In this document: one piece after another, positions 24,112-33,478 of the stretch
Layout of the letters: every line of letters begins with the position of its first letter
How positions within the stretch are numbered: the first letter of the stretch is position 1
Source of the DNA: Sulfidibacter corallicola
Lineage (GTDB): Bacteria > Acidobacteriota > Holophagae > Acanthopleuribacterales > Acanthopleuribacteraceae
Length of the DNA: 64,000 nt
NCBI RefSeq assembly: GCF_017498545.1
Contig: NZ_CP071793.1
Span: forward strand, 5,109,001 to 5,173,000
Reading direction: 5' to 3'
Notes under the pieces: generated by a model
What the model saw: only the letters and a program-made list of their open reading frames with translations
Told to the model about the DNA's origin: nothing
Database searches by the model: none
Position numbers and translations under genes: made by a program

Positions 24112-26463
24112 CTATATTCTGCGGTTGGGGACCCAGCGGTTCAGGGCGCGCTGAAGGGCGTCCTGCTTGACGGGTTTCGTGATGTAGTCGTCCATCCCCA
24201 CCGCCATGCACTTCTCCCGATCACCCTGCATGGCACTGGCCGTCAGCGCCACGATCGGCAGGTGGTCGCGCGTGCCGGATTCGCCGGCGCGAATGTGCCG
24301 GGTCGTTTCATAGCCGTCCATGCCCGGCATTTGACAGTCCATGAACACGATGTGGAAGTGGTTGCGGGCCAGGACCTCCAGCGCCTCGTCGCCGTTCGAG
24401 GCCACCGCCACCTTGCAGTCGACCTTTTGGAGCATTTTGCGAATGACCTTCTGGTTGATGAGGTTGTCCTCGACCACCAGTACTTCGATTTCCGGTTGGC
24501 GCACCGCCATGGGTTTGCCCTGCTGGCGGTTGTGGAGGGCCTTGGGCGGGCGGTTGCCGTGCTCGGCCGTCAGGGGTTCGATCAGGGGGCGCAAGTCGTC
24601 GCGCCGCACCGGTTTCACCAGATTCACGGGCTGCACGCCCTTGCGCGGATGGGTCGCACTGGCTCGGGTGAACACCGAATTCAGGCAGATCCAGCGCGGC
24701 ATGGGCTGGTGGATCGAACGGGCCAGCATGTGTTGGGCGCCCTCGGCGCCGGTACCCAGGTCGAGAAAGACCAGGTCGTAATTGCGCGGATCTTCCATCT
24801 CGTCCAGCAATTCCAGCGCATCTTCCGGGGTGGCGACGTGATCGCAGGGTAGCTGCCAGTATTCGAGCTGGGCCGCGAGATGGCCGGCCGACGTTTTCGA
24901 AGGACCGATGAACAGGGCGCGCACGTCGTCGCCCACCGGCTTTGGCGGTTTGTCTTGGTGATTGCCCTTGCTCACGACCGCGGTGAACCAGAAGGTGCTG
25001 CCTTGGCCGGGTACGCTGTCGACGCCGATCTCGCCATCCATCAGCCCCGCCAATTTCTTGCAGATGGCCAGACCCAGGCCGGTCCCACCGAAGCGGCGCG
25101 TGGTGGAGCTGTCCAATTGGATGAACGGATCGAAGAGGCGCGGTTGGGCCGACGTTTCGATACCGATGCCCGTATCGCGGACCTCCGTGTAGAGCATGCA
25201 CTCGCGCGGGCTGAGGTCGCTGACCTTGACCGTGATTTCCACACTGCCGTTCTGCGTGAATTTGATGGCGTTGCTCAGCAGGTTGAGCAGGATCTGGCGC
25301 AGCCGGAACGCGTCGCCGACCAGTTCCGCCACGTCCATCTGGGGGAACCGGTAACCGATTTCCAACCCTTTCTGGTAGGCCTGTTTGACCACCAGGTCGA
25401 CGGTTTCCTCCAACCACAGGCGGGGGTTGAACGGATGCGCTTCGAGGCCTACCTTGCCGGCGTCGATCTTGGAAAAATCCAGGATATCGTTGATGATCGC
25501 CAACAGGGCGTCCCCCGACTTCTGGATGATTTCGATGTAGTCTCGCTGTTCGGGGTCGACTTGGGTGTCCAGCAGCAGCTCGGCCATGCCCAGCACGCCG
25601 TTCAGCGGTGTGCGGATCTCGTGGCTCATGTTCGCCAGGAACCGCGACTTCTGGGCCGAGGCGTCTTCGGCCATTTGCTTGGCCTGAATCAGATGGCGTT
25701 CCGTTTCCTTGAACGCCGTGATGTCGCGAATCAGCCAGGTCAGCAGCGGGTAGTCCTTGTGGCGCGAGACGGCCATGCTCAGGAAGCCGCGACGGGTTTC
25801 CTCGGGAGCGCCGTAGTCGCATTCGATCTCTTCGCGCACGGTGCGGCCTTCGACGGGTTCCGGCAATTTGGACACCAGCTCGGAAAGCGGCTTTCCCTTG
25901 ACGCTGCTCTCCGTCACCGAGAAAAGCCGTTCGGCGGCCGGGTTCATGGTGCGGATCACGATGTCGTCGACCGAAGTGCTGAGAATGGCTTCACCCGCGC
26001 CGTCGAGGATGTGGGACAGCTTGTAGAGGGTGTCGCCGAGGAATTCGGTCTGCTTGCGCAATTTGACTTCCCGGTTGGCGGCCAGGCTCACGTCGGTGAT
26101 GTCGATCAGGCAGAAGTGATCGCCCTTATCGCCCTTGAAGGCCTGCAACACCACCTTCTGCGTCATCAGGATGCCGCCGTGCGTGGGATGCTGGAAGGGA
26201 AAGGGGTTGGGTGTGAAAGCGGTGGACAGCAGCGAACTCTGGCCCTGTTCCAGGGCCGCGTCGATCGCGCGCAGCAGCCGCGGCGGCAGGGTATCGCCGA
26301 ACAATTCGTTCAGTGCCTTGCCTTCGGCGCCGGAGGTCGGGATGCCGGAAGCCTGTTGCATCCAGTGGTTCCAGAGGATCACCTTGCGATCGGCATCGAG
26401 GATGATGGTGCCGTGGCTGCAGAGATCGCAGGCTTTTTGAAGGATATCCAGAGATAGCGACAT
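24112..26463 (-). CDS. Hybrid sensor histidine kinase (PAS-PAS-HisKA-HATPase-REC-REC)
   Basis: 783 residues, no membrane segment, so probably a cytosolic sensor. Two PAS-like regions (about 5-125 and 150-255) precede the dimerisation helix with phospho-His H281 in MSHEIRTPLNG. The ATPase part has LNLLSNAIKFTQNG (N box), DTGIGI and GGTGLGLAICKKL (G boxes). A degenerate receiver (about 505-630) keeps DLVFLDLGTG but lacks the acidic pair. The terminal receiver (about 660-780) is complete, with EDN, D709 in FMDCQMPGMDG and ITKPV. It is the last gene of a three-gene minus-strand operon, 4 bases after cheC. Confidence 0.94.
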   Translation of the reverse strand: MSLSLDILQKACDLCSHGTIILDADRKVILWNHWMQQASGIPTSGAEGKALNELFGDTLPPRLLRAIDAALEQGQSSLLSTAFTPNPFPFQHPTHGGILMTQKVVLQAFKGDKGDHFCLIDITDVSLAANREVKLRKQTEFLGDTLYKLSHILDGAGEAILSTSVDDIVIRTMNPAAERLFSVTESSVKGKPLSELVSKLPEPVEGRTVREEIECDYGAPEETRRGFLSMAVSRHKDYPLLTWLIRDITAFKETERHLIQAKQMAEDASAQKSRFLANMSHEIRTPLNGVLGMAELLLDTQVDPEQRDYIEIIQKSGDALLAIINDILDFSKIDAGKVGLEAHPFNPRLWLEETVDLVVKQAYQKGLEIGYRFPQMDVAELVGDAFRLRQILLNLLSNAIKFTQNGSVEITVKVSDLSPRECMLYTEVRDTGIGIETSAQPRLFDPFIQLDSSTTRRFGGTGLGLAICKKLAGLMDGEIGVDSVPGQGSTFWFTAVVSKGNHQDKPPKPVGDDVRALFIGPSKTSAGHLAAQLEYWQLPCDHVATPEDALELLDEMEDPRNYDLVFLDLGTGAEGAQHMLARSIHQPMPRWICLNSVFTRASATHPRKGVQPVNLVKPVRRDDLRPLIEPLTAEHGNRPPKALHNRQQGKPMAVRQPEIEVLVVEDNLINQKVIRKMLQKVDCKVAVASNGDEALEVLARNHFHIVFMDCQMPGMDGYETTRHIRAGESGTRDHLPIVALTASAMQGDREKCMAVGMDDYITKPVKQDALQRALNRWVPNRRI

Positions 26464-26467
26464 GAAT

Positions 26468-27091
26468 TTACATCTCGAGCATGGAGTTCAGATATTCGTC
26501 CAGACAAGCGACCAATTGCGTGATCGATTCGAAGTCGAGGAAGAACCCGATATGGCCCTGAAGCTGGAACCGCTGCATGGAAAAATCCATCTTCAGGTAC
26601 AGGACCCGTTTGTCCTTCATCGCTTCGCCCTCGTCCCCCATCAACACCTCGTTCGGGTGACCGATCATCAAGGAGGGGATTTCCGTCGCGATTTCGAAGC
26701 CCAACATGTCCGCCATGGCCGAAAGGCAGGCGTTCAGGACGATGTTGCCCACCTCGCACAGGGCTTCTCCCTCCATTTCCGACATTTGTTCCACCGGAAA
26801 GGTCTCGCCGAGCATCAACTTGACCAATTCCAGGCTCTCGCGTTCGGAGTAGAGCATCATCGCGCGTCCCTGGAAGGGACCCTGAAATTCCTCCACCACA
26901 CTGCAGAGCTTTTCGCCGGAAACCGTGCGCACCTGTTCGCTCAGCTCGCTGATCGTGAGCAGGTGGATCTGGGGAACCGACAACACGATCTCTTCTCCAC
27001 CGGCAATTTCGCTCAGGGCCGTGGCGGCCTGGCCCACTCCGACGTTAAAGGTTTCCTTGAGAAGATCGACGTGAATGTCGCTGAGGTTCAT
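26468..27091 (-). CDS. cheC: CheC-family CheY-P phosphatase
   Basis: 207 residues with the internal two-fold repeat of CheC. Both phosphatase helices keep the Glu-x-x-Asn pair: LLKETFNVGVGQAATALSE near residue 10, and ALCEVGNIVLNACLSAMA in the second half. The family dephosphorylates CheY-P to reset chemotaxis or related signalling. The ATG at 27091 has GGAG 5 bases upstream. The gene lies between a receiver-only regulator (20-base gap) and the hybrid kinase (4-base gap), so the regulator is its probable substrate. No CheD, CheA or CheB is in the window. Confidence 0.9.
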   Translation of the reverse strand: MNLSDIHVDLLKETFNVGVGQAATALSEIAGGEEIVLSVPQIHLLTISELSEQVRTVSGEKLCSVVEEFQGPFQGRAMMLYSERESLELVKLMLGETFPVEQMSEMEGEALCEVGNIVLNACLSAMADMLGFEIATEIPSLMIGHPNEVLMGDEGEAMKDKRVLYLKMDFSMQRFQLQGHIGFFLDFESITQLVACLDEYLNSMLEM

Positions 27092-27111
27092 ATCGTCTCC
27101 GCTCTTGGCAA

Positions 27112-27498
27112 TCAGGATGAAGCGAGGTGCGGTTCCATCTGGGCCAGCAGCCCGGCAATCTTTTTGGGGTTGAGTGGTTTCTTGAGATAGTGGATGCCCA
27201 GCTTCTCGGCCCGTTCCTGTACCGCCTTTTGGATGTTGGCGGTACAAAGCGCCATGCAGTTGGGTGGAATGTAGCTGAAGAGGCGTTCGGCAAGCTCGGT
27301 GCCGTGCATGCCTTCCATGTTGTAATCGATGAGTGCCAGCCAGTCGCCGCGATCGGGCGATTCCTTTTCCATGAGTGCCAGGGCCGAGTCGCCGTCGGCC
27401 GCTTCGACGATGCGGAAATCGGGGCGCAGGGCCTTGAGCCAGTGTTGCAGCATCATGCGTGCGGCTTTGCTGTCATCGACGAGGAGTATGCTGGTCAT
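27112..27498 (-). CDS. Single-domain response regulator, CheY-like
   Basis: 128 residues, a receiver domain alone. Seen: acidic pair in ILLVDDSKAARMM, phospho-acceptor D58 in LALIDYNMEGMHG, the switch Thr T86 in CTANIQ, and K107 in YLKKPL. With no output domain it must act by protein contact, as CheY does. The first gene of the operon with cheC and the hybrid kinase. ATG at 27498 with AGGAG 11 bases upstream; a GTG 12 bases earlier is a possible start. Whether it touches the flagellar motor or another target is unknown. Confidence 0.9.
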   Translation of the reverse strand: MTSILLVDDSKAARMMLQHWLKALRPDFRIVEAADGDSALALMEKESPDRGDWLALIDYNMEGMHGTELAERLFSYIPPNCMALCTANIQKAVQERAEKLGIHYLKKPLNPKKIAGLLAQMEPHLASS

Positions 27499-28042
27499 GA
27501 CGATAATCACTCCTGACCGATCGCGGATTCGTGGTCCATTCCGAAAGGCCGGGGACGATTCGGCGGTCCATGTATCTCTAGATCATTTTGGGAACGGTGG
27601 AAACGGTGTCACATTATAACAGATCGCGGGACGATTTCACCTGGGCTCACATGCCCTTCTATCGAGACATCCACGGTTGGGACATGAATTTTTTATGGGG
27701 AACCCCCTGGCAGTCGTGGACATCCGTCGATGCGGCACTCGGCCCAAGCGGCTTTTCGCGCTTTCGGCACGGCATCGGGAAGCCCGAAGTCGGGTTCGGG
27801 AGGAGCGGGATTACGCCTCCGCTGTCTCCGCCAACTTCCGAGGAATCCCGGGTGTGTTCCCTTCGGTATTCAGGGGGGTTTTATCTCCTCGGCCGCGCTC
27901 CGGTAAAAAGCCTTTCCCCCGAGTTCAAGGCAACCCGACCCCTGCGGCACGCGGCCTCCGTCCGCCCCATTGTGTATGGATCCGCTCGTTCTTTGGACTG
28001 CAGTGTGATACATTAAGCTTTCTGTCTGGGAGGGTCGACCGT
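27499..28042. other. Intergenic region without a recognised gene
   Basis: 544 bases upstream of the signalling operon (minus) and the small membrane protein (plus). An open frame crosses the region on the plus strand, but its sequence is Arg/Ser/Pro-rich and has no family character, so I reject it. The promoters of both flanking units must lie here; none is clear by eye. Confidence 0.4.
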
Positions 28043-28231
28043 ATGCAGAGCCACATGCTCCACATGCTCATCACGAGTCTCATTCTGAGCACCAGTTTTC
28101 ACGTGCTCTATTACGACAAGCGCCAGCACGCCTGGCATCACCACTTCTTGTTGTATTTCGGCATCCTCTTCGTCGGTGGTCTGACCCTCGCCTGGATCAT
28201 GTTCGGCACCGAGCCCGAGGGTTACTACTGA
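28043..28231 (+). CDS. Small two-helix membrane protein
   Basis: 62 residues. Two hydrophobic segments, MLITSLILSTSFHVLYY and FLLYFGILFVGGLTLAWIMF, flank a short polar turn rich in His (KRQHAWHHH). GGGAGGG lies 8 bases before the ATG at 28043, which is why this start is preferred to the much longer open frame beginning at 27677. Likely an inner-membrane hairpin protein. I do not recognise the family, and neighbours give no functional hint. It ends 19 bases before the convergent two-domain oxidoreductase gene. Confidence 0.65.
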   Translation: MQSHMLHMLITSLILSTSFHVLYYDKRQHAWHHHFLLYFGILFVGGLTLAWIMFGTEPEGYY

Positions 28232-28250
28232 GCCGATTCTCGGCTTCCGA

Positions 28251-30419
28251 TCACCGCGTTTCGATCTCGATCACGCGACGCTCGCGCATGGCGCGCACCA
28301 CCGCGAAGGTCGCACGGGTGCTGTTGACCAGCTCCGCGAAGGGAATCGGCGATTCACTTTCGCTGCCGATGGCCTGTAGAAAGGCGTCCAGGCCTTCTTC
28401 GTGCCCCTTGCGTAGGCCGCGCGAACTCTTTTTGGAAAAACCCTTGATACCCCAACCCTGTAGTGCGCGGTAGTTGTCCATCACCATCACGCCGCCACCG
28501 CCGAAGACTTCGAGCCGCTCTTTGGGATAGGCCTTGTGGCCGCCCGCGAAATAGTTGATGCTGCCGATCGAGCCGTTTTCGAAACTCAGCGAGAGGGTGA
28601 CGTTGTCTTCCAGGTCCTGTCCCGGTGGGGTTTGCTTGAGGGCCGCTGCCTGAACGATGGGACTTCCGGCCAGGTACTGCAACAGGTCGATGAAGTGGCA
28701 GGCCTCGCCGATGATCCGGCCGCCGCCGATTTGGGGGTCGTGGGTCCAGTTATCCGCCGGAATGGCACCGGCGTTACAGGTGAAATTCATGCTCAAGGGG
28801 CTCTGGCACCGATCGGCCCAGGCCTTGACCGGTGCGATCAGCGGGGCGAAACGGCGGTTGAATCCCACCATGATCAGCGGGCCCTTGGCGCCGCCCCGCT
28901 CCTGGGCCGCCACGACCTGGGCCAGCTCTTCCTCGTTCAGGCACATCGGCTTTTCCACGAAGACGTGCTTGCCGTGACGCAAGGCTTCCAGGACGAAACG
29001 GGCGTGGGAATCGTGGCGCGAGGTGATGATGACGGCCTTCACCTCCGGATCCTGAAACATCTGCTGGGCGTCCGTGGTGCTGGTTTGAATGCCGTACTTG
29101 TGGGCCGCCGTGGTTCCGCTGACCCCTTGCGAGCTGCAGATCCACTTCATGCGGCAGTCGGACTTGGCCAGGTGCGGCAGAATTTTGTTGGTGGCGAACA
29201 GACCGGCGCCGATGATGCCCAACACGTTGGGGGAGCGGCGATCGGCGCCGGCGGCAACCTGGATCTCCACCGTTTCGCTGGTGAGCGGAGCCCGTTCCGC
29301 AGCCACGGTTTCGGGTTCGGGGTAGGTCAGCACGATGCCGATGGCCGTCGCGTCCGCCAGTGATTCGTAGGCGACCGCGGCCTCTTCGAGCGGTGCGCGC
29401 TTGGATATCAGCGGCTCCACCTGAAGACGGTCGTCGCGCATCAGTTCCAGGACCGCTTCGAAATTGCGTTGTTCGGTCCAGCGCACGAAGCCGATCGGAT
29501 AGTCCTGGCCGCCCTGTTCGTAGGCGGTATCGTAACGTCCCGGTCCGTAGGAACAGGACACTTGGAAGGAAAGCTCCTTCTCGTAGAAGTCGGCCCGCTT
29601 GAGGTTGAGCCCCGTGACGCCCGTGAGCACGATGCGCCCGCGTTTGCGGCTCATTTGGGCCGCTTGGTGCATCAGGTCGTGGCTGCTGGTGGCCGCCGTG
29701 ACCAGGACCGCGTCGACGCCCCTGCCGTCGGTGAACGTCATGGCGGCCTCGACCGGGTCGACGCCCTCGGCCAGGTTGATCGCGGTGACCCCGAACGCTT
29801 TGGCCATGGTGACGCGATCCGGATTGAAGTCGAACCCGATCACGCGGGTTCCGGCCGCGCGCAACAATTGGACCGCCACCAAGCCGATCAGGCCCAGGCC
29901 GAAGACCGCCACCGATTCGCCCAGTTGCGGTGCGGTCAGGCGAACGCCCTGGAGGCCGATCGCGGAAATGACGGTGAAGCAGGCTTGTTCGTCGGAGACC
30001 TCGTCCGGAATGCGGGCGCACAGGTTCTTGGGAACGCAAACCACTTCGGCATGGGGTCCGTTGGAAATCACCCGATCTCCCGGTTTATAGCCCTGGACGC
30101 CCTCGCCCACGCCGATCACGACGCCCGCATTGCAGTATCCCATCGGCATCGGTTGATCGAGGCGGGTGTTGACCGCGTTCAACGTGGCCATGATGCCTTC
30201 GCTGCGAACCTTGTGCAGCACCTGGGCGACCTTTTCCGGTTGTTGTTTGGCCTTCATCAGGTAGTTGGCCTTGCCGAAATCCAGCAGCATGCGTTCGGTG
30301 CCGGCCGAAACCAGGCTCCGGGCGGTGCGAATCAGCAGGTGGCCGGCCTTCAGGCGCGGACACGGCACGTCCGTCAGGGTGACGTCGCCGTTTCGAAGGT
30401 TTTGCAGTACTTGTCTCAT
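28251..30419 (-). CDS. Two-domain oxidoreductase: zinc-type alcohol dehydrogenase plus Gfo/Idh/MocA
   Basis: 722 residues. The first half (about 1-370) is a medium-chain dehydrogenase-like domain with GYCNAGVVIGVGEGVQGYKPGDRV and the NAD(P)-binding VAVFGLGLIGLVAVQLL. The second half (about 395-722) is Gfo/Idh/MocA-like, with LGIIGAGLFATNKILPHL, then the EKP motif of VFVEKPMCLNEEEL, and GGGRIIGEACHFIDLLQYL. Such fusions are found in surface-polysaccharide loci, where a sugar-nucleotide oxidation is presumed. It lies 105 bases after wecC on the same strand and is probably co-transcribed. The reaction is not established. Confidence 0.88.
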   Translation of the reverse strand: MRQVLQNLRNGDVTLTDVPCPRLKAGHLLIRTARSLVSAGTERMLLDFGKANYLMKAKQQPEKVAQVLHKVRSEGIMATLNAVNTRLDQPMPMGYCNAGVVIGVGEGVQGYKPGDRVISNGPHAEVVCVPKNLCARIPDEVSDEQACFTVISAIGLQGVRLTAPQLGESVAVFGLGLIGLVAVQLLRAAGTRVIGFDFNPDRVTMAKAFGVTAINLAEGVDPVEAAMTFTDGRGVDAVLVTAATSSHDLMHQAAQMSRKRGRIVLTGVTGLNLKRADFYEKELSFQVSCSYGPGRYDTAYEQGGQDYPIGFVRWTEQRNFEAVLELMRDDRLQVEPLISKRAPLEEAAVAYESLADATAIGIVLTYPEPETVAAERAPLTSETVEIQVAAGADRRSPNVLGIIGAGLFATNKILPHLAKSDCRMKWICSSQGVSGTTAAHKYGIQTSTTDAQQMFQDPEVKAVIITSRHDSHARFVLEALRHGKHVFVEKPMCLNEEELAQVVAAQERGGAKGPLIMVGFNRRFAPLIAPVKAWADRCQSPLSMNFTCNAGAIPADNWTHDPQIGGGRIIGEACHFIDLLQYLAGSPIVQAAALKQTPPGQDLEDNVTLSLSFENGSIGSINYFAGGHKAYPKERLEVFGGGGVMVMDNYRALQGWGIKGFSKKSSRGLRKGHEEGLDAFLQAIGSESESPIPFAELVNSTRATFAVVRAMRERRVIEIETR

Positions 30420-30524
30420 GATGCCGGCTCTCTCCTGTCATTGGGCGATCGGGCAGGCCGATGGATGGAGCGCGGGGCTCCGTGTCGGGCGGGGTTTCGC
30501 TTCGAAGGGTGCGTCGATCGAGAA

Positions 30525-31805
30525 TCAGCGGTTGTGGGGAAAGCGCCACACGCCTCGGGTGTCGATCACCTGCTTGCCCGCCAGTTGCTCGGGGGCGACC
30601 TCGTAGAAGGGTTTGTGGTTGACCAGCAGCGCCACCATGTCGGCCTGCTCCAGGGCCTGCTCCAGGCCGGTCAGCTCCAGCTTGGGGTTGCCCGCCAGAA
30701 TCGGCGGCAACTTCTGGCAATGGGGCTCCACCACCAGCACCCGAGCGAACAGGTTGTGGTCCATGCGGGCCACGATGTCCAGGGCCGGACTCTCCCGAAA
30801 ATCGTCGATGTCGGCCTTGAACGACAGGCCCAGGCAGGCGATGGTCGGCTGGTACACGTTGCCGGCCAGCTCGTTGATGCGATTCACCATGTAATCGGTC
30901 TTGTACAGGTTGACCTCGCGGGCCTGGCGAATGAGACGCGCGTTTTTCGGGGCGGCCTCCACGATGAACCAGGGGTCGACCGCGATGCAGTGACCGCCCA
31001 CGCCCGGGCCCGGCTGCAGGATGCTGACCCGCGGATGATGGTTGGCCAGCTCGATCAGCTCCCAGACGTCGATGCTCAATTCGTCGCAGATCAGTGAGAG
31101 CTCGTTGGCGAAGGCGATGTTGACGTCGCGAAAGGCGTTCTCCGTGAGTTTGGCCATTTCGGCCGAGCGCGCATTGGTGGAGAGGATCTTGCCGTTCACG
31201 AAGGCCTTGTAGAACTCCGTCGCTTGGCGGGTCGATGCCGGATCGATGCCGCCCACGATGCGCGTGTTGTCCACCAGTTCCTTGAGGATGCGGCCGGGCA
31301 GTACCCGTTCCGGGCAGTGGGCCAGGAAAATCTGGCCGGGCTGCGGTTCGGCGGGCTCGGTGGTGAAGCGGGGCACGATCAGGTCCTTGCGCAGCTCGCG
31401 CAGCCAATCGGCGATCTTGTCGGTCGTGGTCACGGGGCTCGTCGATTCCAGGATGATCAGGTTGCCCGGCTGCAGGTGCGGCGCGATCTTGTGGACCGCG
31501 GCCTCGATGGCGCTGATGTCGGATTTGTGGTCCTCGCGGATCGGCGTGGGTACCGCGATGATGAAGGTGTCGGCCTCCTGCGGTTCCATGCTCGCGGTCA
31601 GGTTGCCGCTGTTGACCGCGGAGCGGACCAGCACGTCCAGATCGGGCTCGTAGATGTGGATCTTGCCTTGGTTGATCGTGTCCACGATGCGTTGGGACAC
31701 GTCCACACCCACGACGCGAAACCCCTTGGTGGCGATCAGGCTCGCGGTCGGCAGGCCGATGTACCCGAGGCCCGCGACCACCACTTTATGTGACTTGTTC
31801 ATCAT
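30525..31805 (-). CDS. wecC: UDP-N-acetyl-D-mannosamine dehydrogenase
   Basis: 426 residues. Oxidises UDP-ManNAc at C6 with two NAD to UDP-ManNAcA for surface glycan (for example ECA-like) synthesis. Seen: the N-terminal Rossmann motif VAGLGYIGLPTASL, VPTPI, the ESTSPV segment, CPERVLPG, and the active-site region GPGVGGHCIAVDPWF with the catalytic Cys, followed by LGLSFKADIDDFRESPA. WecC fits better than Ugd because of GVGGHCIAVDPWF. Start at 31805 (next ATG 31802 is equally possible), inside the end of wecB with a 20-base overlap, so the pair is coupled. Confidence 0.93.
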   Translation of the reverse strand: MMNKSHKVVVAGLGYIGLPTASLIATKGFRVVGVDVSQRIVDTINQGKIHIYEPDLDVLVRSAVNSGNLTASMEPQEADTFIIAVPTPIREDHKSDISAIEAAVHKIAPHLQPGNLIILESTSPVTTTDKIADWLRELRKDLIVPRFTTEPAEPQPGQIFLAHCPERVLPGRILKELVDNTRIVGGIDPASTRQATEFYKAFVNGKILSTNARSAEMAKLTENAFRDVNIAFANELSLICDELSIDVWELIELANHHPRVSILQPGPGVGGHCIAVDPWFIVEAAPKNARLIRQAREVNLYKTDYMVNRINELAGNVYQPTIACLGLSFKADIDDFRESPALDIVARMDHNLFARVLVVEPHCQKLPPILAGNPKLELTGLEQALEQADMVALLVNHKPFYEVAPEQLAGKQVIDTRGVWRFPHNR

Positions 31806-32988
31806 GCAGCAATCCCTCACAAATGCGTTGAGATGCCTTGCCGTCCCCGTAGGGATTGTGGGCGAAGGCCATGTCGCGGTATGCGGCCGCGTCATCCAGT
31901 AGGCGGTGACACTCGGTCACGATGCGTTCCTCGTCGGTGCCCACCAGGCGAACGGTTCCGGCTTCCACCGCTTCCGGGCGTTCGGTCGTGTCGCGCATGA
32001 CCAGGACCGGTTTGCCCAGGGACGGCGCCTCTTCCTGAATGCCGCCGGAATCGGTGAGGATCAGGTGGGCTCGTTGCAGCAGGTAGACGAACGGCACGTA
32101 GCCGACCGGTTCGATGAGGAAGAGGTTGCCGGTCGTGGCCGCGCCGAGTATGCGAAACACGGGTTCCCGAACATTGGGATTGAGGTGCACCGGATACAGG
32201 ATCTGGACATCTTCGCGTTGGGCCAGGCGCGCCAGGGCGCGGCAGACCGACTCGAAGCCGCTGCCGAAGTTTTCGCGGCGGTGGCCGGTCACCAGAATCA
32301 GCTTGCGTTCGCGGTCCAGATAGGAAAACTGTTCGTCCAGGGCGGCCACCTGATCGCGATCTTCGCGAAGCCGGGCCACGATCATGAGCAGTGCGTCGAT
32401 GACGGTGTTGCCGGTCACGCGAATCCGCTCGGGGGTCACGCCCTCGGCCAGCAGGTTGGCGCGAGCGCCGTCCGTGGGGGCGAAATGCAGATGGGTCAGG
32501 CAGCCGGTGACCTTGCGGTTCATTTCCTCCGGCCAGGGGGCGTAGATGTTGCCGGTGCGCAGCCCGGCCTCCACGTGGGCGACCTTGATCTTGTGGTAGA
32601 AGGCGGCCAGCGAGGTGGCCATGGTGGTGGTCGTGTCGCCGTGCACGAACACGTAGTCGGGCCGGAAGGTGGCGAACACGCCGCTGACACCGTTCAGGAC
32701 GTCGCCGGTCACCGAAACCAGGGTCTGCTTGGGCTTCATGATGTTCAGGTCGTAATCGGGCACGATGCCGAAGACTTCCAGAACCTGGTCCAGCATTTCG
32801 CGGTGTTGGGCCGTCACGCAGACGCGCACGTCCAGGCGCGTATCGGCCCGGAGCGCGGCGTGGACCGGCGCCATCTTGATGGCTTCCGGACGGGTGCCGA
32901 AAACCAGCAAGACCTTGCGACGGGGCGTTTCGGCGGCGTTGGGGCGCGATTCGGTCGGAGGCGTTGGCTTTTCGGGTGAGTTGGTCAT
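31786..32988 (-). CDS. wecB: UDP-N-acetylglucosamine 2-epimerase, non-hydrolysing
   Basis: 400 residues. Interconverts UDP-GlcNAc and UDP-ManNAc and so supplies WecC. Seen: VFGTRPEAIKMAPV at the N-terminus, VHGDTTTTMA, HVEAGLRTGNIYAPWPEEMNR, TGHRRENFG, and the C-terminal LTDSGGIQEEAPSLGKPVLVMRDTTERPE that binds UDP. The start at 32988 lies close to the domain; a longer reading to 33192 adds a low-complexity leader. A Pro/Thr-rich stretch of about 20 residues precedes the core. First gene of the wecB-wecC-oxidoreductase unit. Confidence 0.94.
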   Translation of the reverse strand: MTNSPEKPTPPTESRPNAAETPRRKVLLVFGTRPEAIKMAPVHAALRADTRLDVRVCVTAQHREMLDQVLEVFGIVPDYDLNIMKPKQTLVSVTGDVLNGVSGVFATFRPDYVFVHGDTTTTMATSLAAFYHKIKVAHVEAGLRTGNIYAPWPEEMNRKVTGCLTHLHFAPTDGARANLLAEGVTPERIRVTGNTVIDALLMIVARLREDRDQVAALDEQFSYLDRERKLILVTGHRRENFGSGFESVCRALARLAQREDVQILYPVHLNPNVREPVFRILGAATTGNLFLIEPVGYVPFVYLLQRAHLILTDSGGIQEEAPSLGKPVLVMRDTTERPEAVEAGTVRLVGTDEERIVTECHRLLDDAAAYRDMAFAHNPYGDGKASQRICEGLLHDEQVT

Positions 32989-33283
32989 GAGTCGCGTTCT
33001 GATGCTCCTTGGCGGACCCTGCATCGTGCGGGGTTTCGGGTGATGATCATGTCTCTCTTCAGCCGCGAAACGGCCCGGCGGTGGCTGGGTGGCAATACAT
33101 TTAAACTGAATGCTTTCATCGAGAAAGGTGTTCGTGGAGCGATCTTTGAAACCGTGTTGATTAAGTGTGCAGCCTAACACATGGCCTGCCATCCCACAAC
33201 GCCAATCTGGGCCCTGAATCGCCTGTGTTCAAGCGGGGTCGATCGGCCCGATTCTCTGCTAAAACAAAGGAATGGGAGGCCCC

Positions 33284-33478
33284 ATGGATCGGAGTGAGTT
33301 ACCGGTTCGCGTGTTGCGCCTCGGCGGCGACGAACCCGACCCCTATTTGAAACGAACCACGCCGGCCGAACGCCTGGAGATGATGTGGCCGTTGACGGTA
33401 GAAGCTTGGGCGTTCAAAGGGGAGGACGTCAGTGAATCCCGACTTCAAAGACATGTTGTCCGCGTTATTAGAAGATAA
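33284..33478 (+). CDS. Small conserved hypothetical protein
   Basis: 64 residues: an N-terminal LPVRVLRLGGDE, then a TTPAERLEMMWPLTVEAWAF core and a basic VVRVIRR end. This pattern (TxxERLxMMWxLTxxAW) recurs, to my knowledge, in small proteins encoded just upstream of nucleotidyltransferase-like genes in several phyla; that recollection needs a search. GGGAGG lies 4 bases before the ATG at 33284. An in-frame ATG at 33272 is possible. The start of a broken second gene overlaps its 3' end (next entry), consistent with a decayed two-gene module. Function unknown. Confidence 0.6.
   Translation: MDRSELPVRVLRLGGDEPDPYLKRTTPAERLEMMWPLTVEAWAFKGEDVSESRLQRHVVRVIRR

Noticed and set aside
24880..26457. 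525-codon plus-strand ORF
   Set aside because: Antisense shadow of the hybrid kinase gene, with no recognisable domain.
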